Below are positions 1 to 11,191 of a stretch of 46,821 nt of DNA, one piece after another (positions within the stretch are counted from its first letter, which is position 1; each line of letters starts with the position of its first letter). This DNA comes from Fragilariopsis cylindrus CCMP1102 (Eukaryota; Bacillariophyta; Bacillariophyceae; Bacillariales; Bacillariaceae). A program made the translations under genes and the position numbers. Where the stretch lies: contig FMBT01000052.1 of NCBI GenBank assembly GCA_900095095.1, forward strand, positions 1-46,821, given 5' to 3'. The notes beneath the pieces are model-generated. The model was not told the origin of the DNA. It made no database searches and worked only from the letters and a program-made list of their open reading frames with translations.

Positions 1-1427
1 TGTCAGACCTAGATTCAATGCACAATCATATGATTAGTAGATGACTTTCATTCTTCAATATTGTATAAACGACATTTTTTGATTTCATATGCTATAATAT
101 CAAGTAGATCAAATCACAGGAGAAAAGTATGAGATTCTTTCGTTTTCAGATGTAAGCTATACCCACTACGATGAGCTTTATTTTGTTTTATAGCAAGACA
201 TCAACTCTCAGGGCACGCAACACAAGCGCAACAAATTCCAAGAGATTATTTTGTTAAAAAAAAATCAACTGAAACGGAACCAAGGGATAACATCGGGCAT
301 ATTGTCGTACCAGAACGGTATAACTCCCGCATACCTTGTATTCCAGGCGATTGCTATTCTACCAGAATTTTCTAACCCCATAATAATAATAAGGTTGAAA
401 AACAAACGTAACAGATGACACAATAATTGATAGTAAAATACGCATCCTGACTAATTTGTGGATTCTTTCTCTCTCTCTCTCATTCTATTGCCTGATCATT
501 ATAGTATTGGAGGACTTACCGTTCATTTTCCTCGTCATTTGTCTTATCTTGTGTTTATTTATTTATTCGTCGGCATCTGTCCGTCTGTCAATGAAGATAA
601 AAAGCAAAGGATTAAAATTAGATGCATTCGATGTGATGTGCGAACACTTGTGACTCTCCTTTCAGTGGTTTGCAAAAGAAAAGTGTCTGGGATCGTAGTC
701 ATTCTAGCGACTAGCTTTTATATTTGTTTGTTTGTTTCGATTCGATCATCAAACAACCAATTGTGATAGGTTGTTACGAATGAAACAACATGCTTGTCGC
801 GTCTTTGATGTGCATTAATTTAAGGTTTCAACTTACTTTTCTCGTGGTTGTTGGCCTACAAGTTGTTGTTGTAACCCTACCGCCGTACATAGTTGGAAAA
901 TAAAATGAATGTGAGGAACTAACTTGAACGAATGAACCAATCCATCACATCAAAAAAGAAATTCATTACTCGAAGATGTACAATTTTTTAGTAGAGCGAT
1001 AGTTGGCCATCGAAAGATCTGAATACGTACGTCGTACGTACGTGCGGTTAAAATATTATTCACTGTAAAAGAAATTTAATCTGTAACAGGACCAATTAAA
1101 ATGAAATTACAAACACATGTACCCCACTGCAAAAGATTGTGACTATACTGTAATGGAACCACTTCCAGTTGTAGTCTCTAATGACAAAACAAACAAAACA
1201 AAACAAAACAAAACAAAACAAAATAAAACAAAAAGTATCATTCATGGCAGTGCAGAACTCATAAGTGGGACTCAGCTTTACAGACCCCCCTTTTACTTTG
1301 CTGGTTAATTTGAAGTGTTAGATAGGCAATATGCGCTCTATTTGTTAAGGTATAAATAAGACGTCTGTCACACAACTAGTAGTATATTTACGACTACAAG
1401 CATACTTTTAATAATAATAAATCATTT
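1..1427. other. Left intergenic region, no supported gene
   Basis: AT-rich sequence downstream of the MnmG gene. Open frames near 456-766 are short, hydrophobic and low-complexity, with no recognisable domain, so I do not call them. The stretch contains an AAAAC-type microsatellite (about 1188-1232) and a run of alternating ACGT/GTAC near 1023-1045. I see no tRNA or other RNA gene in it. Confidence 0.5.
1188..1232. repeat. (AAAAC)n microsatellite
   Basis: About nine tandem copies of a five-base AAAAC-like unit, with one copy changed to AAAAT. It is a simple repeat in noncoding DNA. Confidence 0.9.
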
Positions 1428-4021
1428 CTACTGAGAATTAATTGTTTTCGTCAGTCGATCTCGTTTGCGGTTCCTTTTGTTGACATGATGGTAAAGATAT
1501 ACCAAACTCTGGGGAGTCACTCCACTAATTTTTGAAGCTTCTGCAAAAGTTCCGGGAAGGACAGAATTTAGCTTTTCTATCTCTTCGTTTGAAAATGTTG
1601 GAAATTGTTTATGCTCATAAGTCAGATCTGGTGGTATTCTCATCCCTTGGGCCTTTCTCCACTCTCCATATCTCGATGCTGTCGATCGACATACGAACTA
1701 TACTTCACAATTGCTTCCACGGAATCAGAAACTGAAGCTGGAGAGATAGTCAATTTCTCGCTATCTGAGTCTTCTGAGCTGGTTTCTTGCTGATCCATTG
1801 TGACCATAATTTCCTCCACATTACGTAGTGTCACATGAGGCATTTGTAAAATTTCTTCTGCTGTCTTCTTCGTACCAGTTTTTTTGCTCATTTTCGATCC
1901 TCCCATTAATTCTTTTCCTCCCAAAGAAGCCCATTCCGTAACCTTCAAATTAAATGAGCGTAATTTCTGAATTCTATCCTCAATTAGATGTTGCCTTGCT
2001 TCCACCGCTGCGACGCGTTCTTCATCAACGACTAATCCAAAATCTTTCCCCTTTTGTGTCAGCCGTAAATCTGCGTTATCTGCTCTAAGAGAAATTCGAT
2101 ATTCAGCTCGTGAAGTAAACATCCGGTAAGGTTCTGAGGTACCTCGGGTAACCAAATCATCAATCAAAACACCGATGTAACCTTCGTCTCTCCAATAATA
2201 AATGGTTTGCTACCGGCTGAAATCGCAGACCGACCGGCATTTGCACCTGCAGACAAAACTGTGAGAGAACGAAACGGACAGAGACAACAAACATTTCCAA
2301 ACGGAATTAAAACGACAACATACCTGCTACTATACCCTGAGCTGCAGCCTCTTCGTAGCCTGTCGTCCCACAAATTTGTCCAGCAAGATACAAACCTGCG
2401 ATTTTCTTTGTTTCCATTGTATGCATTAATGATATTGGGTTAACAAAATCATATTCTACATCATAACCAGGCCTGACGATTTCTACCTCTTCTAATCCTT
2501 TCATGCTTCTCAGAATCAAAAGCTGGATTTCTTCGGGATAGGGTCCACTCATTCCATTGGGATAAACGATATCTGTTTTCAACCCTCTGGTTCCAAAAAA
2601 CAATTATGTCCGGTTCGTTCCGGAAATCTTTGAACTTTTTTGAAGATGCTCGGACAGTAACGAGGTCCATTCCCTGATCCATCCTTTCCATCATAGATTG
2701 GCAGACTGCTCTCGTATTTCATGACCAATTTATGCGTTTCTTCATTAGTTGCCGTTTGATGACAAGTGATAACCTTTCCCTGAGCCACCATAGGAGGCTG
2801 TTCATCCTTAAATTGCAGTAAATGTGAGAAAGGGGTTGCCGGGATTTCGGATGGCTGCGGTAAAAGAACATCCCAATCTATAGTAGTTCCATCTATTCTC
2901 GCAGGAGTGCCTGTCTTCAGCCTTCCCAATTCAAAATCGTGGCGAGCCAAAGTTTTCGCCAAGCCCACTGAGGGGGGTTCAACTTCTTCAGAATCTCGTA
3001 AATGGCGTCCTCCGCTGTATCTTTCGTGACCGAGCATTAGAACACCTCTTAGGAAGGTTCCAGTTGTGATTACAACAGCATTAGAGGTCAATTCACTCGT
3101 TGAACCATTTTGTTCTATATAACTCCTCGAATTTGAGACTTGCTTCTGCTATTCTCATTAGACGAGTCTAGAATCAGCCTAGAAGGTTCTTCCAGCAACA
3201 AATCTTGAACACTAGCCTCGATCAGGTCTAAATTTGGATAATTTTTCAGTGTCGTCTGCATGCTAGACTTGTATAAATCTCTGTCCATTTGCGCTCTAAC
3301 AGTGATTATCCAGAAATTGAAACAATACATTTTAAGGGAAGTCAGCGCAATGAGATACATCGAAGCGAAAAATCAATAGCCACATAGATTAAATATAATA
3401 TAATGATACGAAATTTTCATGATAGTTTTGTTACTCTGTCCTCACCTCGGTCCTCTCACAGCTGGGCCTTTGCGTCTGTTCAGCATTCGACTAGTAGAAA
3501 GCAAGCAAGGAATATGAGGATAAGCAACAATAGTGAGTAGTGAGAGGGGAAAATACGCATGAAAGAGTTGGAATCGCCGCCTTAACGTACTAATGAATCC
3601 CCGCATCATCTGCAACTTTTCCAATCAATCCATCGAGGGCATCTATTTCCCTCACTAAATGACCCTTGCCGATTCCTCCGATGGAAGGATTGCAGCTTAG
3701 TTCTCCAATTGTATCAAGTCTCTGCGTAACCAAGGCAGTCTTCGCGCCACACCTCGCAGCAGCGGCAGCCGCATCACATCCAGCATGTCCACCTCCCACA
3801 ATGATTACGTCGTAATCAGCAGACATGGTAGCTCCATCCAAGGAAGTAGAGGTAGTAAAGAATGACGCAAACGGCGATATCTTTGACGACAGGGAAGTCA
3901 CACCTGTTGGTGTAACAGCTCTACGCGATGATGTAGAGATAAAAGCTAGCGTCGAAGATAACATGCTTACAGACAACGACAGAAGCAAAAAATTCACGAA
4001 ATAAATGTGTTTCCATACCAT
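1428..4021 (-). CDS. mnmG: MnmG/GidA tRNA uridine-34 carboxymethylaminomethyl enzyme, frame-disrupted
   Basis: FAD-dependent MnmG works with MnmE to modify the wobble uridine of organellar tRNAs. Four exons fit: 4021-3591, 3490-3446, 3295-2324 and 2246-1428, with GT..AG introns of 100, 150 and 77 nt. Visible family signatures are the FAD-binding [82 protein letters not shown] and the C-terminal KISGVTP. The N-terminus is a hydrophobic signal followed by [10 protein letters not shown], a Phe at a likely cleavage site, which suggests plastid import. The frame must change at about 3116, 2583, 2191 and 1643, each time as if one base were missing. The exon sum plus four bases equals 757 codons exactly. 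I chose the ATG at 4021 because the longer frame begins only with TTG. Either the gene is recently broken or the sequence has local one-base errors. The family call is secure; functionality is uncertain. Confidence 0.88.
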
Positions 4022-4159
4022 ATCTGATGATGATTGATAGCCGAACGATAACAATATTTGACAGGCTCAGGGTATAGTCCGGTGTAAGGAGGTCGAACAC
4101 TATACTTTTCTTGAAGTCGTTAAACTACTAGTCTAGCTGCCGTACAAGCTTGTAGTATT

Positions 4160-4167
4160 GTACAGTA
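4160..4167 (+). promoter_or_regulatory. GTACAGTA motif upstream of mnmG
   Basis: Exact GTACAGTA. The same octamer occurs upstream of several other genes in the window. A regulatory role is inferred from position only. Confidence 0.35.
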
Positions 4168-4342
4168 GTGTTGGTGCTGATTGATGAATCTTCTATTCTG
4201 ATGATGGATAGAAGAAGTTCTGTACAAGACAGCAGCTAAAGAATGAGGGAGACAACATTCTACATAATTCTATTTCGAGAATTAATGATTAATGGTGTTG
4301 GTAAATTCTAAAGCAAAATCGAGCGAAAAAGCTATTTTTCTG

Positions 4343-4352
4343 CCCCCCCCCC
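4343..4352. repeat. C10 homopolymer tract
   Basis: Ten consecutive C, followed by GCCCC, in an intergenic region. It is one of five long G/C homopolymers in this AT-rich window. Confidence 0.9.
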
Positions 4353-5104
4353 GCCCCACCCACAATCGTGACTAAAATAATAAATTGATCATGAAACAAG
4401 ATTGTAGGATCTGCTGTGCATAAAATATGGAAGAAAAGGGTATTGCAGTAACGTTACTGCGCCAATAATAATCTCCACCCAGTATATACTGTAGGTACTA
4501 ATTAATTTAAAGTACATGATTAAGCATACACATCGAATTGATCAATGGTAAGAGTTACACCTCTTTCTTAAATACATTATTAACTTTTATGATGAGATTT
4601 GGGTGCACCTATCTGATATGCTGGGCTGTTGGCAGTTGCTCAGTCTTTCTTCCCATTTGTATCATGAAATAAATCCATGGAATCTAAAATTATAAACTAC
4701 TGGTATCAAATTAAACTAAATTCATTAAAATAGCAACACTTGTGACAGCACTTTTTTGAACTGCATCTATAAGTCAACAAACTACAAAACAGGACAGAGT
4801 GCAACATAATACAACAACCCCCATAATAAAATGATTACTACAAGATGATAATGAGAAGAAAATGACAGGGAATTCTTTTTTTAAGGTCACAAAATTTCAA
4901 ATGATAGCATATATGCACTCGTGATTAAATATTTTTGTGTTTCGATCGATGTAAAGTGCGGTCGGTGGTCAGTCAGTGCGCCATATTATTTATATTAGCT
5001 AAAACATTTAAAATTGAAATGATTGTAGTGTTGGATTATTGAATGCACAACAAATAATGTTTCAGTAGTGAGGGAAGTTTAAAGTTTATCAAAAGATATT
5101 GACT

Positions 5105-6830
5105 ATGAATGATACAGATACGAATAGGCCGTCTAAGGCCATGATGCTAATGCTCGCACCGGTGAGTATTGGGTTTGATCTTTCGTAATACTTGCATTGA
5201 ATATATTGGGTGGAGATACGTTGAGTTCAGATTGAATTAACTGCGTGCCGAGTATGTGGATGATGATGTACTATACTTCGTCTACCTACTTTTTTTAGCT
5301 GATGCGTCTAACATAATTTTAATTGAAAATTCGACAGGATGGCTACTACGCCTATTTGAACATACCCAAATGTCGTAGTAGTACTGGCAAAGAAACCGAT
5401 CCGTTATTACAAATAGACCTAGATCTTGTCAAAAAGAATTATCGCAAACTCTCAATCAAACATCACCCGGACAAGCCCGGTGGTGATGCGGATACCTTTC
5501 GAGTCTTGAAACGAGCACAAACAGTATTATCAAATCCAAAATTACGACAGCAGGTGTGTACATGCGTCATGCTGCGTTGATCTCCTTAGTATTAAATACA
5601 GTACCTATTGTTTTCTTCTCTTTGTTTTGTTTTTAAATGTTCTTTCGTAACAAGCAAGCATTCACTTGATATTCATCACTTCTATTGTTCTTTCCAGTAT
5701 GATATATTAGGGATAGACTTGGATGACGATGAAGTAGAGCAAAATGGTGTTGGTAGTGCAGAGAATGAGAATGGAGAGGGTGGACCAGAACCACAAACTA
5801 CCTCTCAAGGGATTGTCCAGGAGATTGCAAGTTTGGCTCTAACATCAGTACTGCAATTAGTGGTTCGAACAGGTGCGTAAATGCTGTATGCTGAATTTGA
5901 TATCGTCAAATACAGCACTTTTTTTTGGGTATTCGTCCCTAAATTTACATTATTTCTTAAATTGTTCTTCGTACAACAACACGTCTCTCAACACGACAAA
6001 TTTTCAAATCTTCACAGCCCTTTTAGGGTCAATCTCTTTGATCGTTGTTCGGTATAAGTTAACACTCTTCCCTGCATTAGCATTTTTAGCATTCATCGCC
6101 TATAAGGTTCGTTCTGCATCAGCTTATAATACGCTGGAGATGTTGTCCCCATTTTTAATCAGTATTGGAATAATTATCATGTATCAATCGTCATCGGGTA
6201 GCTGGAATATCACTACTGGAGATGGCAAGGGCCAGAGCAATCACTGGCTATTGTACTGGTTAGGGGAATCTATTCTCATATTTATGTTTACGTACAATTC
6301 CATGGTGGAAAAGCCATCTATGTCGAATCCTATATATGTGGGTGCCATCCTTGTTTTTGGAATAGTAGCTGCCCTGTGGTTTCGCGGAAAGTTTTGGAAT
6401 TATGCAATTATTATTGGATTAGAAATTTTCGCGGCCATCTTCATCGCCGTTTCTTTTCCTGTCTTCGAAATGATTCTGGAGGCTATTCTGAATGATAAAC
6501 TTAAAAAGGTGGGTGAAAAATACGAGCTCAACACAAATGCATGGAACGTTACTATAGAAGTGACAATACTGATAGTGGAACCAAATAGATGTTCAGATGT
6601 CAATCAATAGATGATTTGAACGACTTTACAATATAAGGTAGTGATGGCTGAAGCATTGGTTGCTCTGAGTAATTTTTGCTTGTGAGGGTGCACAGTTGAA
6701 GTTCGTAATAATATGTTCCGTTTTCTTCCAGTCAGTCGGGGAATGCTCTTCGGCGTCCTGGAAAGATCCTATGATAATTTTTTTAAGGCGCGAAGAGCTA
6801 AGCGATGTACAATTGAAAGTATGCATATGA
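5105..6830 (+). CDS. J-domain protein with multi-span membrane C-terminal region
   Basis: An N-terminal J domain is joined to a membrane region. Exons: 5105-5161, 5338-5553, 5698-5872, 6018-6508 and probably 6732-6830; joins are in frame with GT..AG introns. The J domain spans about residues 20-95 and includes LSIKHHPDKPGGD with the HPD triad and a terminal QQYDILGIDLDDDE. An acidic linker of about 40 residues follows. Exon 4 then encodes about six hydrophobic segments, including SISLIVVRY, LFPALAFLAFIAYKV, PFLISIGIIIMY, YVGAILVFGIVAALWF and IIIGLEIFAAIFIAVSF. The HPD motif implies stimulation of an Hsp70 ATPase, and the J domain would sit at a membrane surface. The 3' end is unsure: without the last intron the protein stops at 6610 at almost the same length (346 versus 345 residues). 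I do not recognise a named family for the membrane part. Confidence 0.75.
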
Positions 6831-7236
6831 TACTGAGTGGTCATTCTTCTATACGCACACGTACCGGGGGTAGATCAAAGAAGAAATTTCGAGTATCCTT
6901 GTCGTGCTGGTTAAAGTAGCAACATTTCATTTTAACAAAATATAGAGAAGTGTCCTGCTATATTCCACATTGTCGCAAAATTACATATAGAATAATGTAG
7001 CATTTCAACAACTTTAAACTACAGTGCACGCCTAAACATTGTTATAGATATCGTTTGTAGTGTCGGTATCATCCAGAAATTCAAACATGCTTAAAACGTC
7101 TCATTTATCCAATTAATTTTGCAGCAAAGAAATATACTGTTCACTATGCACAGAAATAGACAACCTTGTCGTCCTTTGGACCAACTATCGTAATAATTTG
7201 GGCTTAATTGTGAAATTGTATCATCTCCTTTACATT
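6831..7236. other. Convergent intergenic region
   Basis: About 400 bp between the 3' ends of the J-membrane gene and the Hsp40 gene. It is AT-rich noncoding sequence that should hold both polyadenylation regions; I see no distinct element. Confidence 0.5.
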
Positions 7237-9459
7237 TTAAGACTGTTGGCATTGTACGCCTTGTCGTCCATCTTCGTCGTCACTGTCGTACTCGCTGCTG
7301 AGTTCGGCTCCACCCTTTCCAAAGTGTCGAAGATCAGCTTCTACCATGAAATGCTCTTCTACTTCACTTACATCGTGATCTACTTCCATGTTGGCATCCG
7401 GTAAGAGATCTCTCAATTTATCAACTACGTCCTTCTTCAACGATTTTGGAAATTCGATGTGAAACGCAACATAGAGAGATCCTTTGACAAATGGATTTCC
7501 TCGGCTGGGCATACCTTCGTTAGGAACCATCATCATGTAAGGCATGGAGCGGCCAGAATCCGGATCCTTTGATTCACTTTGAATGACCTCACCAGGTTTC
7601 GTCTTGATTATAACGTCTCTACCATCTAGGTGGTTGAAACGCAGCTAAATGAATCGAGGAGAAAAGAGGAATACGAAAAGTGAGAAACCACGCGGTATAA
7701 TATTCCGGCAAATAGAAAGAAGCCGTAATGATTTATCATTCATCAATATCATCAGTAGGAAATGCATAGTTATTATTATGTTTACAGTTGTATGGTAAAA
7801 ATTAGAACTTACCGAGAATCCGGTTAAAGCTTGATTAAGACTGATATTTTGCATGATCAACAAGTCTGCTCCTTTCCTCTTGAACAAATCGTGTTCTTTC
7901 TCTTGTATGATGAAATTGACATCCCCGGTTTCTCGTCCTGGTACTTCATCAGCCATTCCCCGGAAAGTAATCTTTTGGTTATTTGCCGCACCCTTTTCCA
8001 CGTGGACTTCAACTACCTTTCTTTCGTTCTTGGTTTTTGCGTTGTAACCCTGTCCTGAACATTCGCCGCATGGTCTATACGAATTAGGATTTTATTAGAG
8101 AAGTAGAAAAGATAAGGAAGATTATGTAAGCTAGGAATATTAAGAAACAAATTATGATCCCTTTCGAACAAATTAACGAGCGATAGAATCGATCGTCGAA
8201 CGAGCGATTAAAAAAGATAAATCACTTACCGTTGCATCTGCGTGATCATGCCGGGTCCTATTTGCCGCAATTCCATTACGACTAGAAAGAAACAAACAAG
8301 AAAGAATTTGGTGGCAATTTGAGGTGGTTAGTTTTTTTCTGGTTCTTTCCTGTTCCAATCGATAATAATGGATACATACGAACACGCTTTGCTCTTGGAA
8401 TAAAACGGCTAAAATTGTATTAAATCTTACCTCCTTGTCCGCGGCATGCTGAGCACACGTTGGAATCTCCGACGATCACCTTTCGGAAGATAAAATTACA
8501 ACAACAACAAAAAGTGCAGAAAAGTGCAAAAAATTTAGCAGAAGCAAATTGGGGGGGGGGGGGGGCTCTGTTGATATTGGGAGAGAGAAGGAAAGAAAAA
8601 TCATCATAATTCAATTTACGCACCTTTCGGTTGATTGCTAATTTGACCATTTTTCCGTTATATAGATCTTCCAAGCTGACTTTGAGGGGATGCTGGAGAC
8701 TATTATTCAATTCATCACGTCGATAAATATATCATACCCCATTGGTTGGTTGAATAAATAGAATCAACAACAAAATGCAGAAAAGAGCAGAAAAGTTAGG
8801 TTGAAGAAACAAGAAAAAAAAATTGAAAATCTGTTGATATTGGAGAGAAGCATAATAGTTCATTTCACACGCACCTTGGTCCTTTACGGGGACCGGGACT
8901 TCTTCCTCTTCCGCCGCCACCAAAGAACATGCTGAACAAATCTTCCCCACCAGCACTAGAAGGTCCTTCGCCATTTTGTTCCACTCCCTCGAGACCATAC
9001 TTGTCGTAAATTTCACGTTTCTTAGGATCTGACAGAATTTCGTATGCTGTGCGATTAATTAGGTTATTGTTATGTATTGTTATCGCTGGTGTGAGTAAAT
9101 TATAATGGGGCAAAGTAGAGGAATGGAATTGCGAGTTCACTAGATTTATTTTTAAAGACTATCAAACTTCCGGGAAAAATCCAACAACGAAGATAGATAA
9201 TAAGATAAGACAAAAAAAAAAAACGAAACGTACCGGCATTCACTTCCTTAAAAAAGTGCTCATCACCACCCTTATCAGGATGATGTTTCAAACAAGATTT
9301 TCGGTACGCTTTTTTCAGCGTCTTCGCATCGGCACTCTTTTCGACGTCAAGTACCTCATATAATTTAGTTGTATCAACTTCTTTGTTGCGTCCTCCGGGC
9401 ATGCCTCCTGGCATACCACCAGGCATACCACCGAAAGGATTTCCTCCACCAAAGTGCAT
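7237..9459 (-). CDS. Type I Hsp40 (DnaJ/DNAJA-like), CaaX-ended, with a single zinc centre
   Basis: A cytosolic Hsp70 co-chaperone of the Ydj1/DNAJA type, 414 residues. Exons: 9459-9234, 9046-8875, 8699-8624, 8479-8431, 8281-8230, 8074-7813 and 7644-7237; the spliced length is a whole number of codons. The J domain has HPD at residues 60-62 and is preceded by an unusual GGMPGG repeat. A G/F-rich segment carries [14 protein letters not shown]. Substrate-binding signatures are [21 protein letters not shown] and [20 protein letters not shown]. The protein ends CQQS, a CaaX farnesylation box as in Ydj1 and DNAJA1. Only two zinc motifs remain, CSACRGQG (167-174) and CGECSGQG (194-201), placed like motifs 2 and 3 of the family; motifs 1 and 4 are absent. 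I checked the introns beside these exons for missing motif exons and found none in frame. The intron at 8480-8623 holds a G15 tract. Confidence 0.9.
8551..8565. repeat. G15 homopolymer tract in an Hsp40 intron
   Basis: Fifteen consecutive G on the + strand, read as a C-tract in the Hsp40 pre-mRNA, within the intron 8480-8623. Confidence 0.95.
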
Positions 9460-10989
9460 AGTATTGTCGTGTCTATAGTTTCGATATTCACAGCGTTGGT
9501 ACGGTGAACAGATTCTACAAATGCAATTCCTCTAGTGTTGTATGTTCAGAGTTCAGAATTCGATATTGTAATGTAAAAAAATTTCATTATTTTTCTACTT
9601 TCCGCAACAAACAAAAAGAGGTTTTTTTTTCCGCGCCTAGTCACGCGGGATAAGAAACGACTATTTCATACTATTTGGATTTTTACAGTAACTAACTATA
9701 AATAAATAATTAAAATTAAGGGAAGCTTATGAAGCAGGCACTGGTTTGCTGTTCCTCCAACGCAATCAATTCTTACAGAGGTGCCATTATAGAACTAGAC
9801 TAATTATAGACTACTTGTGCCTCTAATCTAACTGGGTGCCAGATCTTTGTGTACAGTGGTGTGGCCTTAGCTGCCCCTTATTACTTGCAGAAGAAGAAGT
9901 TAAATTAATAAATATCCATATTATTATTCTTATGGAGGTGCAAGTTTCAAGTGGATCTGCTCATGATATTTTACATTTTAGCTTCCTTTGTGTAGTTTTC
10001 TTTGTCATTGATTTGTGGTTAAATCAAATAAAAGAAGGTGTTGTGTCAACCAGTATTATGAGTGTTATACTGCTGCTATGCTACTGTCTGATGAATCAAC
10101 ACGGCTCAGTTGAAACTTTCACTTGATCAAAGCTCAAAAATGTAAGGCATGAAAGTGTTTGTGAAGAGAGTACTACATGTCAATTCTGTATATTACTTAT
10201 CTATTACACTATTATTCAATTTGGAATCCTCCTCTCTTATGCACCTCTTGTGGCGATTCAAAGATGTGCCTGTCATCCCTATATAACCTCATAGGATCTC
10301 CCTCAACAAACCAGATTCAACCAAACTATATCTCCCTATTTTAAATGTATTGTGCGCTAAATATTGGCACCTCTCTGTTGTTGTATTATACCGGCCTATA
10401 CTAATGGAGGTACAGTCAAATGAATTCCCAATGTCATGTTGGTGTAAATGATTTTCTATTCAAATTCTTGATGCACATAAAAAAATCTTCCTCAACGCAA
10501 GGTATCGTGTGCGCGATTGAAAATGTCATGAAAGTTCCTACCTAGGATTGGACCACATCAGCTCTTCTCTCTTCATTGTCGTCGTAATACTACACTGCTA
10601 ATTAAAGTACTAAATGATGCAATAGTGATAACAACGATTCAAGTAATAGCAACAACATAGTAGCAACAACAGAGCAAAGGCAAGATTTTTCAATCTTCTC
10701 CCCCTGCTAGTTTATATAGCTCACACTGTATACACACTACTCTACCTACACCTGTATCATTTTCAATCATTCTGTTTTTATATTTTTTATTATTCTGCCT
10801 GCCATTTTTGTTCCTATTGATGCCTCTATTTGATAGTCCTTCACTGTCGTTGTCTTCTACTTTTTTGTCCATTGTGTTCTTTCTGTGTATTGTATATATA
10901 TTATATATTCGACTAAAGTACACTTCATTATACATTTTTGAATATTCGCGCATGAAGGATAGACGCAGTTGAAACAAAGTAAAATAGTA
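9460..10989. other. Intergenic region upstream of the Hsp40 gene
   Basis: Noncoding stretch on the 5' side of the Hsp40 gene. The open frames at 9836-10126 (+) and 10690-10977 (-) are short, low-complexity and lack any known domain. No RNA gene is seen. It ends at the left target-site TA of a MITE. Confidence 0.45.
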
Positions 10990-11191
10990 CTTCCTCCGAG
11001 CAGCGCTAATTTACCACAAAGTTTTGGTACTTAAATTTCACGCAAGAAAAAACTACGGGATTCTAGGGAATTCAGGTGAACGCTTTCAATTTAAATTAAT
11101 TTATTTTAATTCTTTCCCTAAAAACCCTTCCTTTGTCGCGTGAAATTTGACGTCTAAAACTTTTGGGTAAATTAACGCTGCCCGGAGGAAG
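10990..11191. mobile_element. 202-bp Tc1/mariner-like MITE with TA target duplication
   Basis: The two ends form an imperfect inverted repeat of about 54 bp. The left arm begins CTTCCTCCGAGCAGCG; the right arm, reverse-complemented, begins CTTCCTCCGGGCAGCG. Both continue with TTAATTTACC-like, AAGTTTT and AAATTTCACGC blocks. A TA dinucleotide flanks each side (10988-10989 and 11192-11193), as expected for Tc1/mariner insertion. The ends resemble the CTCCCTCCG termini of Stowaway MITEs. The interior is AT-rich and noncoding, so the element is non-autonomous. Confidence 0.85.

Larger units (their letters stand above)
4022..5104. promoter_or_regulatory. Divergent intergenic region between mnmG and the J-membrane gene
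   Basis: This 1.1-kb noncoding stretch lies between two divergently transcribed genes and must hold both promoters. It contains a GTACAGTA motif at 4160-4167, 139 bp upstream of the mnmG start, and a C-tract at 4343-4352. No TATA box or other element can be assigned confidently. Confidence 0.45.

Noticed and set aside
456-766. Two overlapping hydrophobic ORFs on the + strand
   Set aside because: Short, low-complexity (CTCTCT repeat), no start context and no family resemblance.
3115-3135. Tiny introns of 14-25 nt that might restore the mnmG frame at the first break
   Set aside because: Candidate GT..AG pairs exist, but introns this short are not credible when the other mnmG introns are 77-150 nt, and the other three breaks have no such option.
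1428-3295. Programmed -1 frameshifting as the cause of the mnmG breaks
   Set aside because: The four sites share no slippery heptamer or downstream structure that I can see, and single-base deficits next to G-runs have a simpler explanation. It is kept only as a remote alternative in the finding.
8173-8385. Extra exon in the Hsp40 intron that could restore a missing zinc motif
   Set aside because: The only Cys-containing stretch does not fit CxxCxGxG, and its splice phases do not join to the flanking exons.
9836-10977. ORFs at 9836-10126 (+) and 10690-10977 (-)
   Set aside because: No domains, biased composition, and no support from splice signals or neighbours.
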